From contig CBDAPE010000018.1 of the NCBI GenBank assembly GCA_965198325.1, forward strand, positions 546,681-610,680: 64,000 nt of DNA, written 5' to 3'. Numbering within the stretch: position 1 is the stretch's first letter; every line of letters begins with the position of its first letter. Shown one piece after another: positions 8,599 to 17,286 of this stretch. The notes under the pieces are model-generated. The model was not told the DNA's origin and ran no database searches. It saw nothing but the letters and a program-made list of their open reading frames with translations. This DNA is from CBDAPE01 sp965198325. GTDB lineage: Bacteria > Pseudomonadota > Alphaproteobacteria > UBA828 > JAPUJA01. A program made the translations under genes and the position numbers.

Positions 8599-9308
8599 CC
8601 GACACACCACGGCTGCTGCTCGTCCACCACCTCAAGAGGCTGAAGCTGCCGACGGTCCTGAGGGAGTACGACAAGATCGCCCGGCAGTGCGCCTCTGAAG
8701 GCGTCGACCACGTTCGCTATCTTCTGCGTCTGGCCGAGCTCGAGCTGATCGACCGCGAGCGCCGCATGGTCGAGCGGCGGATCAAGGCGGCGCGCTTCCC
8801 CGTGATCAAGAGCCTCGATAGCTTCGATTTCAAGGTCATCCCCTCGCTCAACAAGACGTTGGTCCTGGAGCTCGCCCGCTGCGCGTACATCGAGCGCCGC
8901 GAGAACCTCATCGCGCTCGGCAACAGCGGCACCGGCAAGACCCACATCGCCCTCGGTCTCGGCTTGGCGGCCTGCCAGAAGGGCCTCTCGGTCGGCTTCA
9001 TCACCGCCGCCGCGCTGGTCCACGAGCTCATCGAGGCCCGCGATGACAAGCAGCTGCTGAGGTTCCAGAAGAAGCTCGCCACCTACAAGCTTCTGATCGT
9101 CGACGAACTCGGCTTCGTGCCGCTGTCCAAGACCGGTGCCGAGCTCCTGTTCGAGGTGTTCAGCCAGCGCTACGAGCGCGGCTCGACCCTGGTCACCACC
9201 AATCTGCCGTTCGACGAATGGACCGAGGTGTTCGGCTCCGAGCGGCTTACCGGCGCTCTCCTCGACCGCCTCACCCACCACGTCAACATCCTCGAGATGA
9301 ATGGCGAG
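8595..9308 (+). pseudogene. istB: IstB, truncated at the 3' end
   Basis: Starts on the ATGA overlap at 8595 and matches intact IstB to LEMNGE. The last 15 or so codons are replaced by sequence of the inserted 133 bp element, which supplies a stop at 9357-9359. The Walker motifs are present. Confidence 0.85.
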
Positions 9309-9467
9309 GGCATTGTCAAGTTAATTGATTGTAGGCTGTTTTTTGGCATTTCTCCATGAAGCTAAGCCATTGAAATTGCGTAGAACAGCCATCGACAATT
9401 TACCGAGATTTCGGAGTGAATCCGGTTAACTTGACAAAGCCTACAATCAGTTAACTTGACAATGCCC
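9309..9467. mobile_element. 133-bp non-autonomous element, copy 1 (with extra end)
   Basis: Begins GGCATTGTCAAGTTAATTG. A first unit ends at about 9441 (GGTTAACTTGACAAAGCC), immediately followed by TACAATCAGTTAACTTGAC and AATGCCC, an inverted copy of the left end. Related copies lie at 15368-15501 and 41681-41813. No coding capacity. Confidence 0.8.
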
Positions 9468-9490
9468 TATTTCGCCTTAATGCCACCGTC

Positions 9491-9520
9491 CAGTCCTATC
9501 CAGTTAGTCTGATAACGCCC
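9491..9520. mobile_element. IS6-like terminal remnant
   Basis: tcctatccagttagtctgat followed by aacgccc matches the right terminus of the IS6 at 25568 and the remnant at 13981. No transposase remains. Confidence 0.5.
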
Positions 9521-9589
9521 TTCATGGCACTATGAGCGCTGAAATGCCGGTATCTGAACTGGGACGAATCAGCCTGCTTGTTGCAACCG

Positions 9590-10735
9590 TCAGCCGCCAC
9601 AGCTCGGGCCGCCCGCGCCGCGCACGGTATAGAGCGCCGTCATCCCGGCCGCGATGTGGTCGTTCACGTGGCAATGGAACATCCAGGTCCCCGACGCGTC
9701 CGGCTGCATGTCGACGGTCCGGGTGCTGGCAGGCATCAGCTCGATTACGTCGACCCGCCGGCCATGGAGAATTCCGGTATTCCCGTGCCAGTGGGGCGAA
9801 TGCAGATCGACTTCAGTGCCAAGCGCAAACGTATACCAGCGCACCCGCTCGCAGCGGTTCATGACGAGCCCTTCCAGGTTGGCAAAAACGCGCCCGTTGA
9901 TGGCGTGCATCAGGTTGCCTTCGTCGAAGGCCTCGTCCTCCGGGTCCGGTGCCGGGCCCTCGACGAAACGGGCGATATTCTCGTCCAGGTACCAGCTCAC
10001 GTTCTCGTCGAACACCGAGAACAGGGTGACGAATTCGCGGTCGACGTCCGCCGGGCTGCCGTCGGGCCGCGCCTTACCCGCAGCGGTCACGACGATGGCG
10101 CCGACGAGGCCCGAATTGGTGTCGCGCGGCTCGTTCACATGGCCGTGATAGAGCCAAGCCACCGAACTCAGGTCGCCAGGCCCGGGCCCGGCGCGCTCGG
10201 GCACCTCCCAGGCATAGGTGTAGTCCCCGCCGGGCGGCACGCCGTCGTCGAGCTTATCGTCGCCCGCGGTGCCGTCCGCGTAGGGCGTGCCCTCGTTCGC
10301 CTTGTCGTAGAACACCCCGTGGGGGTGGACCGTATTCGACCGCGATGCGTTGTTGTGAAACACCACGCGGATCGTATCGCCGACCTCGGCATGAATAACC
10401 GGACCGAGCAGGCCGAGATGCTCCCACTCAGGCCTACGCGGCTTGAGGGCGATAAAGCTTTCGTCTGTGTATTCCCTGTAGATCACCTTGCGGTAGATCC
10501 GGCCCATTTGTCCGTTGCCATTCTCGACGAAGATCGTCTGATCTTCGGTGAAGGCTTGACCCATCATCTGGTCGTACCCGGCAGGCGCATAATCCCATTC
10601 GACCTCCTCGGCCGCGATGTAATGGGTCCGGTCCGCGGCACGGGCTGCCTCGGGTTGGCCGGTCATGGCAAATGATCCGAGCACCAAGGCCGCGCTGAGT
10701 GCGGCGAAAAGGGCGGCTTTCGGTGAATCTGTCAT
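9590..10735 (-). CDS. Two-domain multicopper oxidase
   Basis: A 381-residue exported laccase-like oxidase. A signal peptide (MTDSPKAALFAALSAALVL ... ARA) indicates periplasmic location. Four copper-ligand blocks are complete: VHPHG and LYHGHV in the first cupredoxin domain, HSPHWHG and FHCHVNDHIAAGM in the second. The last Met fits a T1 copper axial ligand. Such enzymes oxidise phenolics or metal ions and reduce oxygen to water; the substrate cannot be told. I start at ATG 10735, where AGGA sits about 8 nt upstream; a longer open frame upstream lacks homology. It is a single gene amid IS remnants. Confidence 0.85.
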   Translation of the reverse strand: MTDSPKAALFAALSAALVLGSFAMTGQPEAARAADRTHYIAAEEVEWDYAPAGYDQMMGQAFTEDQTIFVENGNGQMGRIYRKVIYREYTDESFIALKPRRPEWEHLGLLGPVIHAEVGDTIRVVFHNNASRSNTVHPHGVFYDKANEGTPYADGTAGDDKLDDGVPPGGDYTYAWEVPERAGPGPGDLSSVAWLYHGHVNEPRDTNSGLVGAIVVTAAGKARPDGSPADVDREFVTLFSVFDENVSWYLDENIARFVEGPAPDPEDEAFDEGNLMHAINGRVFANLEGLVMNRCERVRWYTFALGTEVDLHSPHWHGNTGILHGRRVDVIELMPASTRTVDMQPDASGTWMFHCHVNDHIAAGMTALYTVRGAGGPSCGG

Positions 10736-10924
10736 CTCCGCACGTCCTATCGTTGTCGGCACGACGAGCCTGGAAGGGTTAGCCCCGCGCTGCGCGGGTC
10801 GCACACGATCCGGCTTTGGGCCCGCCCACATCGACGGCGAAATACCATAATGCGAATGATTTGCAATATCAATTAGTGTCGTCGATGCGGCGTTGGGCAA
10901 TGTCAAAGCAAATCGGCTTGAGCC
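10736..10924. other. Upstream region of the oxidase and an IS6-like end
   Basis: About 160 bp of apparent promoter region for the oxidase, with no confident -35/-10 pair. At 10897-10924 it ends in aatgtcaaagcaaatcggct plus tgagcc, an IS6-like left end that is cut by the IS21-B insertion. Confidence 0.4.
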
Positions 10925-11623
10925 TGTTGGTGGCGACTGTAAATTTCCCATTTGTGGCAACCCAAAATTTCTCACTTTTGACTTGTCGCTGACGGTGCGC
11001 CGGGCCGCTGTGTTGGCTTTGCCAACAGTGCGGGAAGCGGTGCGCAGATGTATGGATGGGAGATCAGGATGTTGTTGAAGCCCTATCTGGATCAGGGCGT
11101 CTCGAAGGCGGAGTTGTCGAGACGGTTCGGAGTGAACCGTCGCACGATCCACTATTGGATCGAGACGGGCCATCTGGACCGGGATCTGTCGGCCGGTGCG
11201 CGAGGGTATACGCCGCGTCCCCCGGTAGCTCACAAGCTGGATCCCTACAAGGAGATCATCGACGCGCGTCTCGAGGCTTTCCCGAAGCTGTCGGCGAAGC
11301 GGCTGTTCGACGAGGTCCGTGCGGCGGGTTATCCGGGCGGTTACAAGCGCGTGCTGGACTACGTGCGGGCGACGCGGCCGCGCGAGCCGGTCGAGGCGCC
11401 GGTCCGGTTCGAGACGCCGGCGGGACGGCAGGGTCAGGTGGACTTCGGGACGTTCACGCCGCCCTGGGGCCGGCGCCATGCCCTGGCGGTCGCTGCGCCA
11501 ACCCGGTTACCCACAGCTACACCGAGTCAGACACCCCCAACACCGCGTCTGGGGGTACGCCGCGCGCTCGAAGTGAGTAATTTTCGATTGCCAAAAGTGC
11601 GCAATTTTCGGCTGCCATTGACA
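10925..11623 (+). mobile_element. IS21-B deletion derivative with 5-bp target duplication
   Basis: Ends TGTTGGTGGCGACTGTAAA and, inverted, TGTCAATGGCAGCCGAAAA form an IS21-type inverted repeat. The element is only 699 bp, so most of istA and all of istB are deleted. It is flanked by GAGCC on both sides (10920-10924, 11624-11628). The target is an IS6-like left end. Confidence 0.8.
11048..11493 (+). pseudogene. istA: IstA N-terminal fragment (IS21-B)
   Basis: About 148 codons of IstA: a helix-turn-helix (SKAELSRRFGVNRRTIHYW) and the start of the integrase core (GRQGQVDFGTF, first catalytic Asp). The frame then enters unrelated sequence and the element's right end. Confidence 0.8.
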
Positions 11624-11649
11624 GAGCCGGGAAAGAAGCTTCCGTCGGC

Positions 11650-12074
11650 GTTGTCAGAGCAAATCGGCTTGAGCCCCTTAGCGAGGTCCCTTAGCGTTTA
11701 AGAATGCAAAACCCCTTCCGTTATTTCAACAGCTCACCCGAGATCACCCGGCTCGCTGTGATGATGTATGTTTGCATCCCGCAGTCGCTGCGGCAGGTCG
11801 AGGACCTGCTGTCCGAGCGTGGCATCGACATCTGCCACGACACCGTGCGGTACTGGTGGAACCGGTTCGGGCCGCTGTTTGCCGCGGAGATCCGGAGGCG
11901 CTGGTATCATCATCATTGTTATTCGATCTGACGCTGGCACCTCGACGAGGTGTTCGTGCGGATCAATGGCGAGACGTATTATCTCTGGCGCGCGGTTGAT
12001 CACGAAGGAGAAGTGCTCGAGGTTTTTGCCACGAAACGGCAGGATCGCAGGGCAGCACTCAGGTTTCTGAAGCG
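11650..12074 (+). pseudogene. IS6-family transposase, 5' half with nonsense codon
   Basis: An IS6 left end (ttgtcagagcaaatcggctt at 11651) precedes ATG 11704. The protein MQNPFRYFNSSPEITRLAVM matches the intact IS6 at 24846. A TGA at 11929-11931 replaces the Trp of the SHWRWHLDE motif, after which the frame continues (RWHLDEVFVRINGETYYLW). It is cut at about 12074 by the IS110. The 3' end of an IS6 is at 13918-14010, so one copy may have been split with its middle lost. Confidence 0.8.
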
Positions 12075-12160
12075 ATGGAGTGGACGCCCCCATCCGACGG
12101 CGTCATAAGCGCCAGGAAGGAACGCACGCGGGGTGCGTTCGATCGACGAAGGAGGCGTCC

Positions 12161-13198
12161 ATGGAGCAAGTTACTATCGTCGGCATCGACATTTCAAAGA
12201 GGAGTTTTCAACTTCATGGGGCGACGGCGGAAGGCAAGCCTGTGTTCGGCAAGAAGCTTTCGCGAGAAAAGCTCCTCGTATTCCTCTCCGAAACGCCGCC
12301 GTGCCTGGTTGTGATGGAGGCCTGCGGCAGCGCGCATCACTGGGGTCGACAGATCGTCGCTCTTAGTCACACGTGCAAGCCGATCCCGCCGATCTATGTC
12401 AAACCGTTTCTCAAGCGCCAGAAGAATGACAGTAACGACGCGGCCGCGATCGTCGAGGCGGCACAGCGCCCGACCATGCGGTTCGTGGCAGTGAAGTTGG
12501 AGGAGGCGCAGGCGGATGCAATGTTGTTCCGCACCCGCGCACTGCTTGTCCGCCAGCGCACGCAGACGATCGATTCACTCCGGGGCCAGCTGGCGGAATT
12601 CGGCACGATCGCGGCCCAGGGTGTGGCGGGCGTCGCGGCGATGCGGCTTGAGTTGGCAGAAGTGGAAGGGTTGCTTCCCGAACAGGTCGTGTCGATGGCC
12701 AAACTGCTGTTCGAGCAGGTTGCCGCACTCAGCCAGAAGATCGCCGGCCTTGAGAAGGAGATCCGTTCCCGGACCCGGGCGCGCGAGGACATGAAGCGGC
12801 TGATGACGATCCCCGGCATCGGCCCGATCTGTGCGATGGCGCTGCATGCCTTTGCGCCGCCGATGGAGAGCTTCGGCCGCGGGCGCGACTTCGCGGCCTG
12901 GGTCGGGCTGACACCGCGGCAGCACTCGACGGCCGGCAAGCAGCGGCTCGGCCGGATCACCAAGATGGGGCAGCGCGATCTTCGCCAGTTGCTCGTCCTG
13001 GGCGCAACGTCGGTGCTCCGGCATATGCGCAAGCGCGAGAAGCTGGATGATCCCTGGCTGCGGAGGACGATCGCGGAAAAGCCGCCGAAGCTGGTCGCCG
13101 TCGCACTTGCGAACAAGATGGCGCGCATCATCTGGGCGCTGTCGGTCGGGAAGGACACCTACCGGGCGTCAGCAGCGGTTGCCGCTGGTGCGGAATAG
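12161..13198 (+). CDS. IS110/IS1111-family transposase
   Basis: A 345-residue DEDD transposase of IS110 type. The N-terminal part has VGIDISKRSF, MEACGSAHHW and DSNDAAAIVEA. The C-terminal IS116/IS110/IS902 domain has MTIPGIGPICAMALHAF and GLTPRQHST. I start at ATG 12161 with AAGGAGG about 8 nt upstream. It appears intact. It sits in the remains of an IS6; the element probably spans about 12075-13230, and this family usually leaves no target duplication. Confidence 0.9.
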   Translation: MEQVTIVGIDISKRSFQLHGATAEGKPVFGKKLSREKLLVFLSETPPCLVVMEACGSAHHWGRQIVALSHTCKPIPPIYVKPFLKRQKNDSNDAAAIVEAAQRPTMRFVAVKLEEAQADAMLFRTRALLVRQRTQTIDSLRGQLAEFGTIAAQGVAGVAAMRLELAEVEGLLPEQVVSMAKLLFEQVAALSQKIAGLEKEIRSRTRAREDMKRLMTIPGIGPICAMALHAFAPPMESFGRGRDFAAWVGLTPRQHSTAGKQRLGRITKMGQRDLRQLLVLGATSVLRHMRKREKLDDPWLRRTIAEKPPKLVAVALANKMARIIWALSVGKDTYRASAAVAAGAE

Positions 13199-13392
13199 CT
13201 GCCTGGAAGAGGAAGCGTCTGTTTGGAATTGGAACACCGGGCTTCGCGGACACGCTCTTGAGGGCGTGATGCGCGGATAGCTGTTAACGGCGGAGGAATA
13301 ATGCACCACGCGAGGCGGCCGGGCGGTTCGGTCGCGGCGGCGCAAAATTGCGCCACTCATGGTCCCTTGTCGGTTTTGGCGAGGGGCAGGAG

Positions 13393-13917
13393 ATGTACGG
13401 CGTGGAGCTCTATGCGGCGGTTCGACTGGCGGTTGTCGACGAGGGGTTGAGCCATCACGAGGCGGGCCGGCGGTTTGGCATCGACCGTCGCACGGTGAAG
13501 AAGATGCTGAGCTACTCGGCGCCGCCGGGCTACCGCCGGACGAAGCCGGTCAGGCGGCCCAAGCTGGACGGGTTCACCGACATCGTCGACGCGATCCTGG
13601 AGGCGGACACGGATCCAGACGTGCCGCGCAAGCAGCATCACACGGCGCACCGGATCTTCGAGCGGCTGCGGGACGAGCACGGGTTCACCGGCGGCTATAC
13701 CATCGTGAAGGACTATGTGCGTTCCCGACGGCAATCGACGCGCGAGGCTTTCGTTCCACTGCATCATCCGCCGGGCCATGCCCAGGTCGACTTCGGCGAG
13801 GCGGTGGTGGAGCTGCGGGGGCAACGCGAGAAGGTCGCCTTCTTCTGCCCGATCCTGCCTCATTCCAATGTCTGGTTCGTCAAGGCCTATCCCCGGGAGA
13901 CGACCGAGGCCTTCCCG
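13393..13917 (+). pseudogene. istA: IstA N-terminal fragment (third IS21 type)
   Basis: About 175 codons of an IstA distinct from IS21-A and IS21-B (MYGVELYAAVRLAVVDEG; HTH HHEAGRRFGIDRRTVKKM; first catalytic Asp in QVDFGEA). It breaks at TTEAF into the 3' end of an IS6. No istB or right end remains. Confidence 0.8.
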
Positions 13918-14010
13918 AACCGCCGCCTTGGCCGAGTGGCGTCAACTCGCAGCCTGAGGGCCTTCGATTGTAGGTCTTACAGTTCCTATCCAGTTAGTCT
14001 GACAATGCCA
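13918..14010 (+). pseudogene. IS6-family transposase 3' end and right terminus
   Basis: Codons for ALAEWRQLAA followed by TGA, then tcttacagttcctatccagt and tagtctgacaatgcc, match the C-terminus and right end of the intact IS6 at 25500-25590. Confidence 0.75.
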
Positions 14011-14019
14011 GCTCGTCCG

Positions 14020-14247
14020 AATGGCATACTTGTCTCAAGGACATAGTGAGCTTATGGGGCAGCGCGAGGCCAACCGCCCCCATCACCCCGCGATGATGGT
14101 GGCGTTATTGCTCTCTGCCTACGGCCGCGGCGTCTATTCCTCGCGCCGGATAGCCAAGGGGTGCGAGGAGCGGGTAGATTTCATGGCGGTGAGCGGTCTT
14201 CAGCGACCGGACTTCTGCATCATCAGAGATTTCCGCATCGCCCTGAA
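14020..14247 (+). pseudogene. IS1182-family transposase N-terminal fragment
   Basis: The frame reads HHPAMMVALLLSAYGRGVYS, RRIAKGCEERVDFMAV, and GLQRPDFCIIRDFR, the conserved N-terminal block of IS1182-type DDE transposases. It stops being recognisable at about 14247, where the unidentified repeat begins. Confidence 0.7.
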
Positions 14248-14295
14248 AGGCCCGGATCTCTGCGCCGGGCGGAATTCATAGGAGCGACAGGTTCA
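14245..14295 (-). repeat. Unidentified gene-flanking repeat, copy 1
   Basis: On the minus strand it reads cctgtcgctcctatgaattc through ccgggcctttcaggg and lies just past the deacetylase stop. Related copies: 43465-43560, 44680-44775, 47105-47165. It contains a stem GCCCGG / CCGGGC around cgcagagat. Confidence 0.7.
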
Positions 14296-14311
14296 CGAGA
14301 CTCGCCGCGCT

Positions 14312-15367
14312 CTAGGGCATGACGACGATGAACGGGTGGCCGAACCAGCGCCAGCGGCCGTCGCCGGCCGGCATGGTGCAGTTGATTCGCGAGCGCCCAT
14401 TCGGCAACGGCTCGTCGAGCCTGACCTCGATTCGGTCGGAGCCGAGATGCTCGATCCGCGCCTCGCCCTGGTGAGAGGCGAAGCAGGCTAGCGCCCCCAC
14501 CTCGTTCAGATGTTTCGTGACGGTAAAGCCAAAGGCCGGTGGGTTGGGCGATGCAATCAGAGGATCGGCCGGAGTGATATCCGTGACGATCAGCGGCAGC
14601 GTGTCGACGACCAGGCTGAATCGGTCTATTTCACCGTAACGCTGGTTGAGCCCGAAGCGCGGCAGGCCGTGGAAATCAGCGGCCGGGTGAACCGTTCCCG
14701 AATGCTGACCAAATGCGGCCTCGAAACCGAAATCGTGCACGACCTGACGGGTCGGCAGGTCGAATTCACCATAGGGGTAGGCAAACAGGCTGGGTTTGAG
14801 GCCCAGCTCCTGCTCGAACCGGCGCTCGGCCCGGGCGATGTCCTCGCGGACGGATCCGGGATCGCCTCTCCAGAGGTGGCTCTGAGAGGCGCCGTGATTG
14901 CCGATCGTGACACCCGTCGCAGCGAGCTCGCGAAGCTGATCCCAGCTCATGATCCCAACCCTGTCCGCATCGACCGCGTCGGTGGCGACAAAGAGTGTGA
15001 AGGGGAAACCCGCCTCGGCGAGACGCGGCCAAGCCTCGTCATAAACCGAGACGTAAGCGTCGTCGATGGTGATACCGACGGTTCGGTCTGGTAACGGCAC
15101 CCCGGCGCGCAGGGCCGCGATAATATGGAACACCGGCAGCACGGAATAACCGCCCGCTTTGAGGTGGGCCAGATGTTCTTCGAACTGGGCAAGCTCGATG
15201 TTGGTCGACGGGTAATTATCCTCGCCGAAACGGTGATACATAATGACGACGGCCGAGTCGGTGGCGCGTGCCGGCGCCGCAGTCGACAATGCAAGGGCAA
15301 GCCCGAGGACGAGTGTGGCCAGTGCCGCCACGCGGCTTCGGGAAAGATGTCGAATGAGGCTTATCAT
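14312..15367 (-). CDS. Polysaccharide deacetylase family protein, copy 1
   Basis: A 351-residue exported NodB-type carbohydrate esterase (CE4). A signal peptide precedes VVIMYHRFGEDNYPSTNIE. Motif 1 is TIDDAY (two Asp), motif 2 is NHGASQSH (metal His pair), motif 3 is FAYPYGEFD. These enzymes remove acetyl groups from N-acetylated sugars in the periplasm or cell surface. The ATG at 15367 abuts the end of a 133 bp non-autonomous element, so the native promoter and ribosome-binding site are displaced. From codon 35 or so it is identical to copy 2 (43612-44667), while the signal peptide differs. Confidence 0.85.
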   Translation of the reverse strand: MISLIRHLSRSRVAALATLVLGLALALSTAAPARATDSAVVIMYHRFGEDNYPSTNIELAQFEEHLAHLKAGGYSVLPVFHIIAALRAGVPLPDRTVGITIDDAYVSVYDEAWPRLAEAGFPFTLFVATDAVDADRVGIMSWDQLRELAATGVTIGNHGASQSHLWRGDPGSVREDIARAERRFEQELGLKPSLFAYPYGEFDLPTRQVVHDFGFEAAFGQHSGTVHPAADFHGLPRFGLNQRYGEIDRFSLVVDTLPLIVTDITPADPLIASPNPPAFGFTVTKHLNEVGALACFASHQGEARIEHLGSDRIEVRLDEPLPNGRSRINCTMPAGDGRWRWFGHPFIVVMP

Positions 15368-15501
15368 GGGCATTGTCAAGTTAACCGATTGTGGGCTGTT
15401 TCTGGTATTTCTCCACGAGGCTAAGCCATTGAAATTGCGTAGAGCAGTCATCGACAATTTGCCGGGATCTCGGAGTGAATCCGGTTAACTTGACAGAGCC
15501 C
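15368..15501. mobile_element. 133-bp non-autonomous element, copy 2
   Basis: Runs from GGGCATTGTCAAGTTAACCG to GGTTAACTTGACAGAGCCC, giving terminal inverted repeats of about 20 bp. The core is shared with copies 1 and 3 (aagccattgaaattgcgtag). It directly adjoins the deacetylase start codon. No clear target duplication. Confidence 0.8.
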
Positions 15502-15526
15502 AACGAGCATTTCCATGACGGAAATC

Positions 15527-16318
15527 TCATCCGCCCGGATTGTTCTTCTTGAGCAGATCGGGATTCTGCATCTCGGTTCTAGCCTCAACTTCAGGCTTGA
15601 GACGCATCTTGTCGGGCTCGTAATCCTCACGGGGATGGAAGAAATAGGGCTCGGCCTTCTCCAGACCTTGCATGTGGATACGATAGTCGACGAGAATCTT
15701 CGTGCAGACGGCGTCTTCCTCGGGATCACCGCTCGCATAGGCACCTACCTCGTCAGCAACGAAGAAGGGCAGCACATCGAACCCGACAAAACGCAGTATG
15801 CCGTTGTTGATGGGCCAGAGCAGATGGCCCATATTGCCGCCTCGACCGCGAAGCTCGTAATATTCCGGCTCGGTTGCCGTGGTGATCGAAACCGTCGCGC
15901 GCTTTCCTCTGAAGCCGCCGTCCTCATAGGTCCCGGGAATCTCATAGGCGAGGCCGTAGGTCATCACTCGATCAATCCAGCCCTTCAGAATCCCCGGCAT
16001 GCCGAACCACCAAAGCGGAAACTGTAGGATCAAGAGATCGCACCACAGAAGCTTCTGATGCTCCGCCATAACGTCGGCGTGCTTGTTGCCTGCTTCCTCG
16101 GCATGGCCCTGTGCCGCCATGTATTCAAAGCGGTCGGGGTCAGGCAGGGTCTCGAACTCCCACGGCCCACCAACGGGATTGAAGCCGTTGGCGTAGAGAT
16201 CGTTGACGCGAACGTCATGGCCCTGCTCACGAAGCGCGTCTTCCGCAACCCCGACCATGGCGTGATTGAACGATTTCCCTTTGGGTTCTGGGTGAGCAAG
16301 GACAATGAGTACGTTCAT
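15527..16318 (-). CDS. NAD(P)H-dependent quinone oxidoreductase (flavodoxin fold)
   Basis: A 263-residue Flavodoxin_2 family protein (NQO1/KefF/MdaB-like). MNVLIVLAHPEPKGKSFNHA is the FMN/FAD phosphate-binding N-terminus; LILQFPLWWFGMPGILKGWID is the family's signature strand-loop; TTATEPEYY follows near the active site. The family reduces quinones or other electrophiles in a two-electron step. GGGAG lies 6 nt upstream of ATG 16318. A single intact gene bounded by the 133 bp element and IS remnants. The last 45 residues are a polar tail that I cannot assign. Confidence 0.85.
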   Translation of the reverse strand: MNVLIVLAHPEPKGKSFNHAMVGVAEDALREQGHDVRVNDLYANGFNPVGGPWEFETLPDPDRFEYMAAQGHAEEAGNKHADVMAEHQKLLWCDLLILQFPLWWFGMPGILKGWIDRVMTYGLAYEIPGTYEDGGFRGKRATVSITTATEPEYYELRGRGGNMGHLLWPINNGILRFVGFDVLPFFVADEVGAYASGDPEEDAVCTKILVDYRIHMQGLEKAEPYFFHPREDYEPDKMRLKPEVEARTEMQNPDLLKKNNPGG

Positions 16319-16388
16319 GAGTGTCTCCCTTTTAAAGCGGCCTGCCGGTCAGCTGCTGAGCCAGGCCCGAAAGTTGGTGATGGGCTGA

Positions 16389-16560
16389 TCAGGCGGCGTG
16401 TTTGATTGGCTTGATGCCGTCCGTAAACGTCACTACCTTGACGGCCTCGGCGAGGTTGTTTGATCCATCGAGCCTGCGCCATTTCTTCCTGGCACTCAAC
16501 AGGAGCTTGAAGACCATTGCCAACGCAGTATTGAACCGCGCCGGGTTTGGCGGAGGCTCC
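16389..16560 (-). pseudogene. IS256-family transposase C-terminal scar
   Basis: The frame reads MVFKLLLSARKKWRRLDGSN and KVVTFTDGIKPIKHAA, matching the conserved IS256 C-terminus (KxWRRLxG..., F.DG). It is fused to other IS sequence at about 16560. Confidence 0.6.
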
Positions 16561-16566
16561 AACTCT

Positions 16567-16697
16567 TGAGAAAGTGGAGCCATTATGTGTAGTAATTCAG
16601 ACGTGACCTGACAGGCCTTCGACACGTTGCCCCGTTCTTCGGCCAGATTGAGACGGCCAACTTTGTGACGGATGATTTTTTGATTACTCTGTAGCAT
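16567..16697 (-). pseudogene. IS481-like end and transposase N-terminal scar
   Basis: ATG 16697 opens MLQSNQKIIRHKVGRLNLAEE and RGNVSKACQV, the N-terminal HTH typical of IS481 transposases, lost after about 30 codons. Next to it, tgtcaggtcacgtctgaatt (minus strand, from 16614) resembles an IS481 terminal repeat; a second such end starts at 16775. Confidence 0.55.
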
Positions 16698-16809
16698 GAG
16701 GGTTGCCTTTCATTGTGTTTCGATGGTTCGGTTCGCACCGCCATCAAAACCGGTAACCCTCGCTCCTGCAACGGAGCAGTGTCAGATCAAGTCGGAACTA
16801 ATACACATT

Positions 16810-16911
16810 ATGAACAAGACAAGGAAGGGGTTTTCTTCTGAGGTTCGCGCCCGTGCGGTGCGGATGGTTCTGGATCACGAGGGCGAACACGCCTCGCGTT
16901 GGGCGGCATGA
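16810..16911 (+). pseudogene. IS3-family OrfA N-terminal scar
   Basis: Thirty-three codons, MNKTRKGFSSEVRARAVRMV then LDHEGEHASRWAA, followed by a stop. This is the start of an IS3-type OrfA (SxEVRARAVRMVxxHxGxHxSxWAA). Confidence 0.65.
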
Positions 16912-17286
16912 CGGTCCAAGCCCGAGCGCTCCCTGGCGGGATGCGCCACCCTCCTCAGACGCAGCCCCGGGGCACCGGTAACAAAAAAGAGGCAACCGGG
17001 CGGTCGCCCTATATTTTTGGACCACCTTCAACGGATATAAGCCGCCGGTATTCCTGGAAGAGGCAGGGTTGAGGGGTGGTCGGCGGGGAAATGATGTCTC
17101 CCGGGAGTTGAAGCTGTCTGCGCCGGGTCGTTCGCGGGCCTTGACACCGGGCACTTCCTGGCCGGCCCTCGACCCGGCCCGGTCACTCTTTCGCGCGCTT
17201 GTCACGGCCGCTTTCGGGTACTACCGTGACCGGGAAAAGGGTGATCGATACACCCGTTATATCGCATTCGAAGGGAGATTTGGGAG
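16912..17286. other. Upstream region of the aminotransferase, no gene
   Basis: About 375 bp of intergenic DNA. I see no coding frame of a known family. AAGGGAG at 17272-17278 and GGGAG directly before the ATG are ribosome-binding candidates for the next gene. No convincing promoter pair. Confidence 0.45.

Larger units (their letters stand above)
7540..9308 (+). mobile_element. IS21-A copy B, internally deleted and 3'-truncated
   Basis: Starts at TGAGAACGGCGGCG and runs through istA and istB. A 558 bp deletion joins two direct repeats of cgggcaag within istA (near 8347), and the right end is lost at 9308 in istB, where a 133 bp non-autonomous element begins. It is inverted relative to copy A, so the two flank the first GPP34 cassette. 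Confidence 0.9.

Noticed and set aside
7627..8610. Long antisense frames across every IS21-A copy
   Set aside because: They mirror istA/istB codon structure in GC-rich DNA, have no family similarity and no ribosome-binding sites.
2991..9308. Functional composite transposon IS21-A / GPP34 cassette / IS21-A
   Set aside because: Copy B lacks its outer end and there is no target duplication, so mobility of the whole unit cannot be supported.
10736..11479. N-terminal extension of the multicopper oxidase
   Set aside because: The extra 248 codons cross the IS21-B element antisense; a normal signal peptide begins at 10735.
15368..15457. N-terminal extension of deacetylase copy 1
   Set aside because: The upstream 30 codons are the 133-bp element; copy 2 shows the true start.
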